Below are positions 50,001-60,170 of a stretch of DNA of 64,000 nt, piece by piece (positions within the stretch are counted from its first letter, which is position 1; each line of letters opens with the position of its first letter). Below the pieces are notes generated by a model. That model saw only the letters and a program-made list of their open reading frames with translations, made no database searches and was not told the origin of the DNA. Source of the stretch: Allium sativum (taxonomy: Eukaryota > Streptophyta > Magnoliopsida > Asparagales > Amaryllidaceae); contig CM060915.1 of NCBI GenBank assembly GCA_030737875.1, positions 358,357,863-358,421,862 on the forward strand, read 5' to 3'. The translations under genes and the position numbers were made by a program.

Positions 50001-50392
50001 AACCAGTGACAAGGAAGCACCATGAAATCCGATAAAAGAAGCAACCTAAATCAGAAGCTCAGAAACGCCAACCTGAGCAACAGTCACCGAAACACCCACA
50101 ACCGAACACATTATCTCCAGAATCAAGGGTACATCGAGCCGTAAATCCAAAAATGAACCAATCACACAAAAATTAAAATTGGGGAAACCCATTGCTATGA
50201 AACCATAACGATGTCAATAGAGGCACAAAAAGGGCGGTGTAGCAAAGGAGAACACACCAGGGCAGAACCAACCGAGAGCAGAACAAAAACGAACAGAAAT
50301 CCACAAATAAACTCTAGACTAGAAGAAATGCCTAGAAGAGAAGAAAGGGGGCTGCCATTATTAAGAGAAAAGATCCGTTTATGTTGATTCAT
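47046..50392 (-). pseudogene. LINE-2, 5' part: ORF1 remnant, endonuclease, start of reverse transcriptase
   Basis: On the - strand, from the right, about 50390-48500 is decayed ORF1-like text. Endonuclease pieces follow at 48358-48128 (FGGNFIVVSSQVEKCG and SGLSDVSSIGSAFT, aligned with LINE-1 FNVVANQAEKRGG and SGLSKVSFVGSAFT). Then comes an open stretch 48035-47454 with HINSDHSPMILKC, TIFRFQSILFSHNSY and NSNSKFFHSTIWKKK. At 47429-47046 the reverse transcriptase begins (CSDFWPISLCNFSNKVISK) and stops at the Ty3/gypsy insertion; it continues at 35943. Frame changes and stops abound. The 5' edge near 50392 is approximate. Confidence 0.85.
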
Positions 50393-51179
50393 AAACTATG
50401 CAATTGTAAAATCAAAGAAAAAATTACTTGAAATTCAAATCATTAGAGGGAAGTATATGTGATCTATTATATATATATATATATATATGATTAGACAATG
50501 CTTAAAAACTATCATTTTCTTAGTCAAAATACATTAGTATAATTTCCTTATAGCTATATAGTATGTTATTTATTAAAGAACTATAAAGAGCAAAGTTGCG
50601 TGTTATTCGATTGGTTATAAATCTGGCTTTATTGTTCACGTAAGATCAGAATAAAGCTCCAACAGAGTTAATCAAGTTGAACCGGTTAACCAAATAATAT
50701 CCAAGAAAACAATAAATGTAACAAATTTGGGTAAAAGATATGAAACAAAATTATGATGGAAATCAGTATAATGTTGGAGGTAAGCATCAATGGTATCATC
50801 AAAGTTATATAAAAGTAACAATTAACGTAATGACTCGATTGACCTGAAGATCAATAAATAATAAGATTTCCTGATACAATCATTAATTTGATTGAACTGA
50901 AATCCAAAATATTTGTATTTTGAAATGGTTTATTGACAAAATATTCTGGAAGCAGATACCAAATGAAAAAAATCAATGAGAGAAAAAGAAATGATGTTTT
51001 ATGCTTATTTAAATATCTAGAAGTGATTTTTCTTATTTTTCAAAAGTTGAGAAATACTTCTATTAAATTTAAAATATACAGAAAAGATAAAAGGATTCAT
51101 TTCCATGATTATTTACTCTTTACATTATTACTACATATTGCTAACTTGAATTATAAAAACGTTGCTTAATTTGCTTTTC
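50393..51179. other. AT-rich spacer with a (TA)n microsatellite
   Basis: No gene was found. A (TA)n run lies at about 50465-50489. The open frame at 50933-51169 is low-complexity A/T text without recognisable features. Confidence 0.5.
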
Positions 51180-51310
51180 CACTAAAAGAAAACTTCACAT
51201 AGACATCGGCTAAAAAACGATGTCTCCATTTTTCAGGAGCGATGTTGATGTTGGTGATGTCTAAAGTGCCAAATTTTTAACATTGGTTAGAAAACGATGT
51301 CGAAGTTGCA
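51180..51310 (+). mobile_element. CACTA-type transposon end
   Basis: CACTAAAAGAAAAC at 51180 resembles the CACTACAAGAAAA terminus of plant CACTA elements. Directly inside are the palindromic subterminal repeats GACATCGGCTAAAAAACGATGTC-like (51200-51225) and a second copy ending AAAACGATGTC (51290-51301), as expected of CACTA ends. The opposite terminus was not securely found. Confidence 0.55.
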
Positions 51311-51315
51311 GTATG

Positions 51316-51420
51316 ACATGTTCTTACCTTCCATAAAACTATCCACCACAAACATTACGCAAGAACATGTTCTTACCTTCCATAAAACCATCCACCTGAT
51401 ACATTAAATAGAAAACATTT
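51316..51420. repeat. Short tandem duplication
   Basis: 'ACATGTTCTTACCTTCCATAAAAC' occurs twice, about 48 bp apart, with a third partial copy (ACATTTTCTTACGGTACAAAAA). It lies between the CACTA end and the NPF fragment. Confidence 0.7.
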
Positions 51421-51442
51421 TCTTACGGTACAAAAAATCATT

Positions 51443-52127
51443 CACACACATACCAAATGGTAGAGTGGCTAACCATATCGGAGTTATTGATAGTGCTAGT
51501 TTCACTTCTTCTATTTGGGTCACCGTGGCTAGTCTCCACTTGTTCTGCTTCTCTGTAGCAAACCCAGTTTCATCGTTCTTGTTCTCAGTTACTGCAGCTT
51601 TGTCTAGGAACTTGTTGTATGCAGGTTGATTAGAAAATCATGCAAACATTCAAAAATGATATATATATATATCTGTGTGTGTGTACATATACACACACAT
51701 ACACGTGTATACATGTGAAATAAATATTATGTGAATCTAATATGTATGATTGGTTCACCTCTCCTTTAATTAGACAGGGTGTTGTTTAGATAAGGCAGTG
51801 GATGAGGCCCTATTAAGAAAATTACACTGAATGTAAACTATGACTGTAACACCAAGAATTAATCCTCCACACACATCGTAGTTCCACCAATTGAAATATG
51901 ACATATTTTTCTTCCTTTCAGCTGGATTATTGTCATCAAACTGATCTGCTTCAAAGCTTTCTAGAGAAGGTTTGTGTCCAGCAGTGCCTATGGATATCAT
52001 ATAAATGGCTATAAAGAAGATAACTTCATGTCTCTTCAGTGTTTCAGTGCATGTGTTTGTGTTACAAGGTTCCAGACTTGGAATCAGTCGCGAAAAAGTT
52101 AGAAGCATGAGGCCATGTTGAGAAAAT
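51443..52127 (-). pseudogene. NPF (NRT1/PTR) peptide/nitrate transporter fragment
   Basis: Two exon pieces lie in the right order on the - strand. The first (52127-51827) reads LMLLTFSRLIPSLEPC...KRHEVIFFIAIYMISIGTAGHKPSLESFEADQFDD...FNWWNYDVCGGLILGVTVIVYIQ, the family's second-exon region with its conserved F-ADQFDD motif; typical proteins have G-GG-KP where this has GTAGHKP. The second (51627-51443) reads FLDKAA...EKQNKWRLATVTQIEEVKL...ITPIWLATLPFG, from the next exon, but about 80 codons at that exon's start are missing and the C-terminal half is absent. These proton-coupled transporters have 12 membrane helices; only pieces remain. It cannot make a transporter. Confidence 0.85.
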
Positions 52128-52487
52128 TCAAAATATAATAAAAATAAGTGCCTAAACTGACTTGCTTTTATATGCTCGTTAATTGATAACAAAACCATTT
52201 TACTTTTTCCGTAGAATATTCAGATAAATCTTAAATTTTGTATCATGTGGAGTATAAAAATAAGTTTTCTTGAAGTGTATTTATCTGAACATCAGAACAT
52301 GTATATGTAGTTAGCACGTATGTGTGGAACTAACATCTGAATTTTGATATTAATAGAAACAGTCTATATAATTCATGAGCATATACATACCTGGTAAGAA
52401 AAAGAAGCAGTTCCGAAAACAAATTTTTAGGGAAGCTTGCTCTACCAGCAGCCTCTACATTGGAGAAGGTCGAAAGATTCAAAACAT

Positions 52488-52808
52488 GATTAAATTCCAC
52501 CATTTTTGACCTTTACCATCAATGACGCCTTTGCCATTTAAAAACATGTCTTTTACACGGTAAAAAACAAGCCATTGCCTCTTATTACTTGCATTTAACC
52601 AAGACCGAGGTTCGTCAGGTGCAATGATAGTTCCATCCACCTGCGTTTAGTCACAACTAATACATACAAGAATACAAAACAACTAATCTAGGCCATGTCA
52701 GATCACAAAATGAAGATTTTAAACCTAAAATATGATGCTACTTCGACAAGGACCGGCGAAAACAGTAGAATTGATCAAGAAAGTGTTGCCCTTCGGTGCA
52801 AGTACGAC
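52488..52808 (-). pseudogene. Polygalacturonase (GH28) fragment, two exons
   Basis: Exon piece 52808-52725 reads VLAPKGNTFLINSTVFAGPCRSSIIF and then TAG at the donor. Piece 52640-52488, after the acceptor CAG, reads VDGTIIAPDEPRSW...GVIDGKGQKWWNL. This is the N-terminal part of the plant GH28 pectinase family (VDGTI.AP and the GVIDG-G--WW signature). The catalytic NTD, DD and GHG motifs, which lie further downstream in the family, are absent. It lies in line with, and on the same strand as, the NPF fragment; the two families are unrelated, so the neighbours were brought together by rearrangement or capture. Confidence 0.85.
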
Positions 52809-53057
52809 TGCAGGTTAGGATATCCATGACAATTTTGATGCTAAATTAAGCTAATTAATAATAAGCCCTATTACTATAGCAATGTAAAATGATCAGGAAA
52901 AAAAATCAGCATAATAGTAACTATTATTACAGAGGATGGCTTATTTATATATGAAACATAATGTTGAGGAAACCAGTTCCGCTACGTTAAGCCAGTAGCC
53001 TTATGCATATGAAGAAAATCTTGATTTATGTAAAGCAAAAGGAAACTGTTGGCTTAC

Positions 53058-53149
53058 TATCCAGCCAATCGACCCTTTCCAAATTCCAAGTGCACGATCT
53101 CTAACAAATTCACAATGAGTTTCGAGTTGAACAGTTTCACGGTGATCAT
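53058..53149 (-). pseudogene. Unidentified captured exon
   Basis: A 92-nt open segment is bounded by a strong acceptor (TTTTATTACAG) and donor (ATA|GTAAGC). One frame reads DDHRETVQLETHCEFVRDRAL then GIWKGSIGWI. I do not recognise the family. It lies upstream of the polygalacturonase pieces on the same strand. The open frame 53001-53333 extends it into what is probably intron. Confidence 0.45.
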
Positions 53150-54543
53150 CTGTAATAAAAGTGATTTTATACGCAACTAAAATATTAATAAAAATATACT
53201 GAAAGTAACACATCCATGATAGGAGCACACTCACTTTGTTCATTATTGACGATATCTTTTCTGATTGTTTCCTCCCAATGTTATTATGCTTCTTTTTCTG
53301 AATGCTTTCTAGCAACCAACCCTCCCTTACCACGGGTACAGTATAACCATTTCGTCTATAACACCACCTTTCTCTCTAGGTTAAATACAAACTGAACCAC
53401 CTATACAATACTTAAAAGAAGGTTGGTTTCTCTATTCAGGTTTCTCTAGCCTCAGCAATATTAATAATCGAGATTGCAAATACGGTTTAGGTTCAACTTG
53501 ACCATTGATGGCCTAACAGAAAAATTTGCAATCTTGATTATTAATATTGATAGGGGAAGAGCTTAAAACTAATTGTCTTCATCCCCTTTGGGCGATCAGT
53601 TATAAAGAAACTGAGTTGCCCTATGTAACATAATGCTTCTCCACTGTTAACCAATGCAACGCTTGTACAAACATTTTTATGATAAGTACGACATTTTTAT
53701 GATATGTAACATTTAGCACTGTTAAGTAGTACTGCCAGAAAGTATATTCCAGAACCATGTCGATGAGGTTGCGACCAAATTCCATGAAGATGGAACATTC
53801 ACGTTTTATTAAGTACTAAATCACGAGTTATATGCATATACCTGAAGATAAAAGAGGTACCGAACAAGTATTCTGTGGGCTGGTTGAGGAAACTCTTTGA
53901 AATTATAAAGTTGATCATATGGACAAATATTTTTACTGCTTACTGCTTAATAATTTGGTTTGGTTAACCAAACCAACTAACCTCGACTTATCTTGGGAGT
54001 TACTAAATTGATCCGTTGAAACTTATTGATTTTCGGAACTTGAGTTATTAAATTTCAAAGCTCTTTAAAGATCAAAAAATTTATTTTAAAGTTTTCATCA
54101 TTTCGAAGTTTTTTCTCAACCAAACCACGGAAAGTTAGGTCAATATCTCTCTTACCTCCATGTATACGCATAGAACTCGTGATTTGATTCTTAATAACCA
54201 GTGAATGTTCCATTTTCATGGAAATAAGTCGTAGTATCCTAAAAATACTAAACACCTGTCGATATGGATCTGAAATATACCTCCTGACAGCACTACTATA
54301 CAAGCTGACAATTAATTTACTTGGCAGTTACTAAATTAAGTTAATTTGACTTGGGAGTTACTAAATTAAGTGACTACATTCAATTTATCTTGGGAGTTAC
54401 TAAATTAAGTGACTACATTCAATGGATTGACAATTAATTTGAAACGTAATACTAACATGGAAGGATCTCCTATCAAAGTTTATTGCTATAAGTATTGTTG
54501 TGACGAAAATATTGATATAATTCATGATGAGTATATGACTTTT
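53150..54543. other. Rearranged AT-rich DNA with inverted and direct repeats
   Basis: A 60-odd-bp imperfect inverted repeat has arms at 53781-53843 and 54159-54222. The motif 'CTTGGGAGTTACTAAATT' occurs at 53992 and three more times in 54319-54405. No gene is recognised. Confidence 0.55.
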
Positions 54544-55516
54544 TATTTAACCTAAAATCCCCAATAAGTTAGACATTAAATGTCATTGGTTCTAATAATA
54601 TGAATTTCCATGCGTAATTTACTGCATCAATTCAGGTTTTTATTAGGCAATTAAAATTTTACATTCCAAAATAATTTGCTTAAACCTTTATTACTAGGAA
54701 CAATATGACCTAAGAACCTCCATTTCCAGAAACAATATGACCTAAGAACCTCACTTCATCCTTATAGAAGTGACACTTCGAGAACTTAGCCTTCAACTGA
54801 TGCTTTCACAAGATCTCTAACACAACTCTCAAGTGTGTTTTATCTTCTTCTTCTGCATTATTTTCTGTTACATAATCAGGACGTAACAGTGGACGAACCG
54901 TGTATCACTCCTTTTACAAGAATACCAATATTTCTTCAGCAATTCAAAACATACGGCTCAAACTTAAATATTGCATATTCTACAACGATCACATCGATCT
55001 TTTGTGCCTTGAAGTTAAAATTGAACCTTCATAACTGTGTTTCATTCGCAATCTTTGCAGACTTGACTTTATGAGGAATTAGCAGTTAATAGATGTTAAA
55101 AAACATTGCAGTATAACCTGAATGATTAGTGCATGTGAGGAAAACTAACTTTTAATATGCACATGCATTAACATACTAAGGTCTCAAATTAACACTTGTG
55201 GACATGAAATAAGGAGCAAATTGAATAGCATACAAAGTTGATTAATGCAGGAAATTGGTCAAAGCTCTAAATAGCATACAAAGTTGAATCAGAAATGAAA
55301 TTTTAACATCATGAGCTTGGCTTTTGTTAATTACATATATTATTTTAAGTTTTTAATAATATATGTAATTTTTCTTTTATATACTGTGATTCATGTGTAG
55401 TTTTAAAGAATTAAAAAACATGAGCAAAATAAATTCTTTTATCTTGTAGCATTACAAAGTCGGCTTTCCCACCGTTATGCGGTTATACTAGTTTATTGGG
55501 GATTTTAGGTTAAATA
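54544..55516. repeat. 24-bp perfect inverted repeat enclosing about 0.9 kb
   Basis: The 24 bases at 54544-54567 (core AACCTAAAATCCCC) are the exact reverse complement of 55493-55516. The enclosed 925 bp have no coding capacity that I recognise and end with the Helitron 3' terminus. The structure may be a small TIR element or an inverted duplication of the Helitron target site. Confidence 0.75.
55471..55491 (+). mobile_element. Helitron 3' terminus (second copy)
   Basis: The hairpin ACCG-TTATG-CGGT, then TATA and CTAG, with T following, matches 31621-31641 in all but three positions, including the 'TTTCCC/TTTTCCC' before the hairpin. If this is the end of a + strand Helitron, the gene fragments at 51.4-53.1 kb could be its captured cargo, but the 5' end was not located. 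Confidence 0.6.
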
Positions 55517-55530
55517 ATTATTTTGTATAT

Positions 55531-55702
55531 TTAAAAACTTATACATAAAGGCATTTTGAGAAGTTCACGGTCGGACCAAAACTTTGTGCTCCCAAGAGAA
55601 TTATTAATAAAGATATTTAAAAACTCATACATAAGGGCATTTTGGGAAGTTCACGGTTGGACCAAAACTTTGTGCTCCCAAGAGAATTATTAATAAAGAT
55701 AT
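55531..55702. repeat. Two 86-bp tandem copies
   Basis: The block beginning TTAAAAACTTATACATAAAG is repeated head to tail at 55617 with about five differences. It lies 40 bp beyond the Helitron end. Confidence 0.9.
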
Positions 55703-56614
55703 AACATAAAAAGATATATAGAGAATTCAGACATTTAAGATATCATTACGTATTCTAGGCATTAATGATACTTTTGATGTTTACTAAATAAGTTTATGTG
55801 GTATAATGAGTACAAAACATTTCTATTAAAATATGTTTATAAAACAAATATTTATAATAAAAATTAGAACCAATTTTCATTGTTTTCTACTTTGTTTTAT
55901 ATAAAAATTATTGTTTCAATATTCTTTTACTTCATATATAATGTTCTTACTACATTTATCTTCTTACGCAATTATGTAAGTTAAAACAGGGAAGGTTGAA
56001 CATTACAAAAATGGAGTTGACATCTATGTAACAATGAACCAGTTATGCCAAACAAAATGAATTAACTAATGATAATACAAAATGAAAATCAGTGACCAAA
56101 AAAAAATTATAATGATATAAATAGGAAATCCAACATTAGACTATAATAAGAAATTAACTAAAGACAAAGCGGAATCATACAAAACACAAAAATCAAACGA
56201 AAAGTCAATATTTACACAAAACCTAAGAATGAACCAAAGGTTTTCAATTTAATCTTTAATATATTTTACTAATCAGTGGGAGATTTAATGTTTTCAACAT
56301 ATTTACGAAATCGGTGACAAACAAAGGAAATATATATGTAATCTTACATGCATAAGAAATTAGATTAAAAACTACGAAATGAACATCAAATTTAAAAAAA
56401 AAAAATCTTTTTGTCAAGCTCTATCAAACTAGCCGACTTAATTTGTTTTTTTGTAGATATGAGACTATTTTTCATGAAAACAATAAAGCTAAAATCAAAA
56501 TCTATATAATAAATTCCCTTGATATATTGATATATAAAAAGGGAGACAAATAGTGGTTTAGATTTAATTTTAAAAAGACATCAGATGGACTTATTCTTGC
56601 CACGCAGGAATAAC
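55703..56614. other. AT-rich spacer
   Basis: No gene, tRNA or repeat that I can support is present in this 0.9 kb. Confidence 0.5.
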
Positions 56615-56620
56615 AAACAT

Positions 56621-57748
56621 GGGGGATTGTTAAAGGGACTCCATATTTGGTTAGGGGAGGATAATTTTAAGGGGACTCCAGCTTATTTTTTCGTTGTTAA
56701 GGGAGGGTCTAGTTTATTATAAAAGAAAAAAGAAAATGAGACATAATTACCCCTGGCTCATCACTTATGTTAAAACCCAACTTACTAAATTCAACATAAG
56801 TAACGAACGAGCGAATTACTAAACATCTCAATTACACAAATTCGATACAACATATTAGATCAAAATTTTCGTTTTTGCATTTATTTCAAATTAACCATTC
56901 CAATTACAATTAATTACCTGATGTCTTTTGATCACCCATAAAACTTTCTTATGTCTCTATTACATTAACTATGCCATTTTTTATTTGGCAAATTCTGTTC
57001 ATACACCGAAAATTACTTTATGTACACCACTATTTTTCTAAAAATATATATTACTAAATTACCCTTCTTCTTTATTGCACTTTTATCTTTTTAATTATAA
57101 CTCATCAAACTAAAACGTTGTTACTAACAATATATTTAATCAAATCTATGTAAAACAATTTGAAGAACATAACGTATTTTTAAACATGAAGCATAAATTT
57201 TGAATTACGTGAACTTTTACAAGTAACTGTTTAAATGTTTAGTCATTTGATTCAAAAGCAGGGCCACTTTTGCTAAAATTAAGAATCTTTTGTAGCATAA
57301 TAAATTGGTTATCGTACATTCAAAAAATTAAAAAACATTTTACAGAATTTAAACTTTATTTAGTGCTATAGATTTTCTATTTTCTATAATAATTTTAAAG
57401 ATTTAGAAAGGGAAAAAAAATAAGGCTAGTATTATAAAAAAGACGGTGCATATAAAGTAATTTTTGGAGTATGGTAGTGTATTTTATTTTATGGTGTATG
57501 TTTAGATATTGTTGGTATATGAATAGAATTGACCTTTTTATATTATGTGCAGCATTAAATTGTAAGCATTAATTAAGTTTTAGGTTTTATGGTTTATATT
57601 AATGAGGATTATAGGGGGTTAATATCGGAATTTTAATTTATATATTTAAGGGAAGGCTAATTTATTTTGTCCTCCCCATAACAGTTATACAATAAATAAA
57701 ATTTGGTCCTCCCCTTAACCAAACATGGAGTCCCTTTAACAATCCCCC
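56621..57748. mobile_element. 1128-bp TIR element with a 6-bp flanking repeat
   Basis: The ends are long inverted repeats starting GGGGGATTGTTAAAGGGACT, alike over about 42 bp with few mismatches, followed by further imperfect inverted text. AAACAT flanks both sides (56615-56620 and 57749-57754). No transposase is encoded. A 6-bp duplication does not fit the common plant superfamilies neatly, so the class is left open. Confidence 0.75.
56999..57477. mobile_element. MITE-like inverted repeat nested in the TIR element
   Basis: CACCGAAAATTACTTTATGT (57004-57023) recurs inverted at about 57442-57472 (GGTGCATATAAAGTAATTTT). The enclosed DNA is A/T-rich and non-coding. This looks like a smaller palindromic element inserted into the larger one. 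Confidence 0.5.
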
Positions 57749-57754
57749 AAACAT

Positions 57755-59031
57755 GTGTCAACAACCACACGTCTTTTGTCGCTCTTCTTACTCTTGTTTT
57801 ATTTCTGTCAGTTTCTCCATACATAATCTCCTTCTTTCCATCCTTCAAGGCTTTATCTACCCTCTCCGCTTCTTCTTAGTGGTTTCGCTCCTATTGGTTA
57901 TCCCCACGTTATTTATCCCTATTTTGCTCCAAATTTCTCTCTTTCTTTTGATTTTTCTTACTTCTCTACAAATCAACATCTTCAGCAACTAAATGGCAGC
58001 CTTTAAAGTTTCAAATTATTGAAATTGTGCTTTTCAAGTAGGTATCCACCAATGGCAATCCGTTCAACATCTCCTCGACGAGGACGATTTCAAGGAGTAA
58101 AGTCTCGCTTGGACTAATGCGGAGCTGTCAGTTTTCTCTTTTTTTGCAGTATGAATTCAATAAATTAATTTGATCCACTTTGCTATTTCGATGGATTTTT
58201 TTTATTATTATGTCTATTTTACATAAACATATGGATATAATTTGCAGGAGTATGTAAATGAATGACCACCACAATCGTGAAGAAGCTTCCACTACCTCTA
58301 CTTGAATAAAGCGTTGGCCTACCGTTCTTTCTTGCTGACAGGAGAACAATAATAAATTTATTGTTGTACCTTGAGGCCACTGCAGGAGAATTGGACATGC
58401 CTGAAGCCTGTAGCATGTGTTGACTGGCACTGAGTGCTAATGCATTGACTGTGTGTGTGCGGTAACTGCTAACTGCCGAGAGGTGAAGAAATACTTCTAA
58501 TCGAAAATGCTAAACCGACCGGAAATGGAGATGTGAAAAAATGCGGCAGTTAGAGGAGCCGTGGGATGATTTTCTATCCGTGAATTGCGCTCGTTTTCCA
58601 CCGTTTGATTGTTGTTTTGATGGTTTTCACCGCAAATTCTGCTGGTCGCTCTAGCATAATCCCTTCTAATTGCATATGCATGTGCAGAGAAGTGAAACTG
58701 TAGAGGCGAAGCCTATCGAAAGGAAGTATTTGGTATTGTTTTTTTTCTTCTTTTTTACGATAATGAAGGCTAACATGTCAGAATTGTAAGTCTCCTACAC
58801 ATCTCAAAGTTAATATTTTAGGTTGTTCAAATACTATAGCATTATTATACTATTCTGTTACCCAGTATATGCCTTGACATAATGAGGATTCACCTCTGTT
58901 TATTGCAAATGGATGAAAGAAGTTAACGAACATTAGTAAATATTTAAGTACAATGTCTGTTTTGAGAACGCTGTAGTGATGCCTATGGTGGACCATCTGA
59001 CATCTTTATTTCAGTCTATTCAAGTGAATCT
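57755..59031. other. Spacer, no supported gene
   Basis: A less A/T-rich stretch at 57755-58130 has C/T-rich text followed by 'ATGGCAGCC' at 57992, but no conserved product. The open frames at 58128-58430 (- strand) are short and unlike any family I know. The rest is intergenic. Confidence 0.4.
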
Positions 59032-60170
59032 TTTTTATTCGAGCATTTTTCTATTTTGGTCCACTTTTTTTTTATTCCACGTTTAGCATATTTTTTTGAA
59101 AATTTGCACATTTAGCCTCCTTTTGGCCAACTCAGCGCTGAGTTGGTCAGAAGAGTAGTTTTTCCTACGGACACAATCAAGGATTGCGCCCCGTAGGTTT
59201 TTTTTTTTTTTAAAAAAAACCTCCGATGACTCCTCGTGACTTGGTAAAAGTTAAAACATCTATCAAAATCCAAAAAGCCCTAAAACCCAAAACCGAAATT
59301 AAAACTCCAAATCCGAAATTAAAACCCCAATTATATTTAAGTAATTTCAACTTCTACAATAAACATGGCAAGTTCTTCAACATAGGAGCAAGTTATTGAT
59401 AATTATCGCAATTTTTTGTGTGTGTTTATCTCAAAAGTTAGGTTTAGGGTTTTCTTGAGTTTTCTTGTAATTTTGCACACCGATGGTTTATAGATGTATA
59501 TAGTTGATGTGTTGGTCATATATATGCAAAATTAATGATTGCTTGAGAGTTTTGATGAGATTGGAAAACGTGGTCATATGATTTGTGGAGCCTTTTCTTG
59601 TGGTATGAAAAGACATGTTAAGTTTGTTGCGTAGAATTGAAGATTGGTACGACTGCATTATGTTGAATTTTTAGCAAATGTTCATTTATTACAATTTAAC
59701 TATTGTTGATATGATTTTGATATGTATCTCATGAAGATTATCAAATGAAGAAAATTTATATTACAAGAATACAATTTTGGTTCTGTGTGTATATCGGACT
59801 TTGATTTGAATATACTAAGAGCGATTGTCTCTGCCTAGCAAAGCTAGCTTAATAAATACATTTAGTAATTAGGGCGTTTGTTGTTGTCTTTATTCTGGTT
59901 AATTGTGGCAATTTTGTTTGCCTTCATTGCTTTTAAACTTGGTGGTGTATGTCGGTGTAGATACTTTAGCATACGTATATGCATAGAAATAAATATTTTC
60001 ATTAGAAATATAGGAGTAGTAAAGTACAAAGAGTCAGATTCAAATAAATGTCTTGATAATCGAATTGAAATATCTGATATTGTGGATTTGAAAATTGGTA
60101 GGTTTGTATTTGTTTTGGTGAAACTTAGTACTAAATTTGTTAGCATTGAAATATTTCAGAGTATGCGGAG

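Noticed and set aside
51655..51716. (TA)n and (GT/AC)n run as a regulatory or structural element
   Set aside because: Ordinary microsatellite in AT-rich DNA.
53222..53333. VVREGWLLESIQKKK-like text as a BRCT/PARP fragment
   Set aside because: The match is short, the frame lacks further family motifs, and the neighbouring exon does not continue any PARP sequence that I know.
55425..55452. CTTGTAGCA-type text as the right end of the CACTA element at 51180
   Set aside because: The terminal CAC is not kept and no 3-bp duplication matches TTC at the left side.
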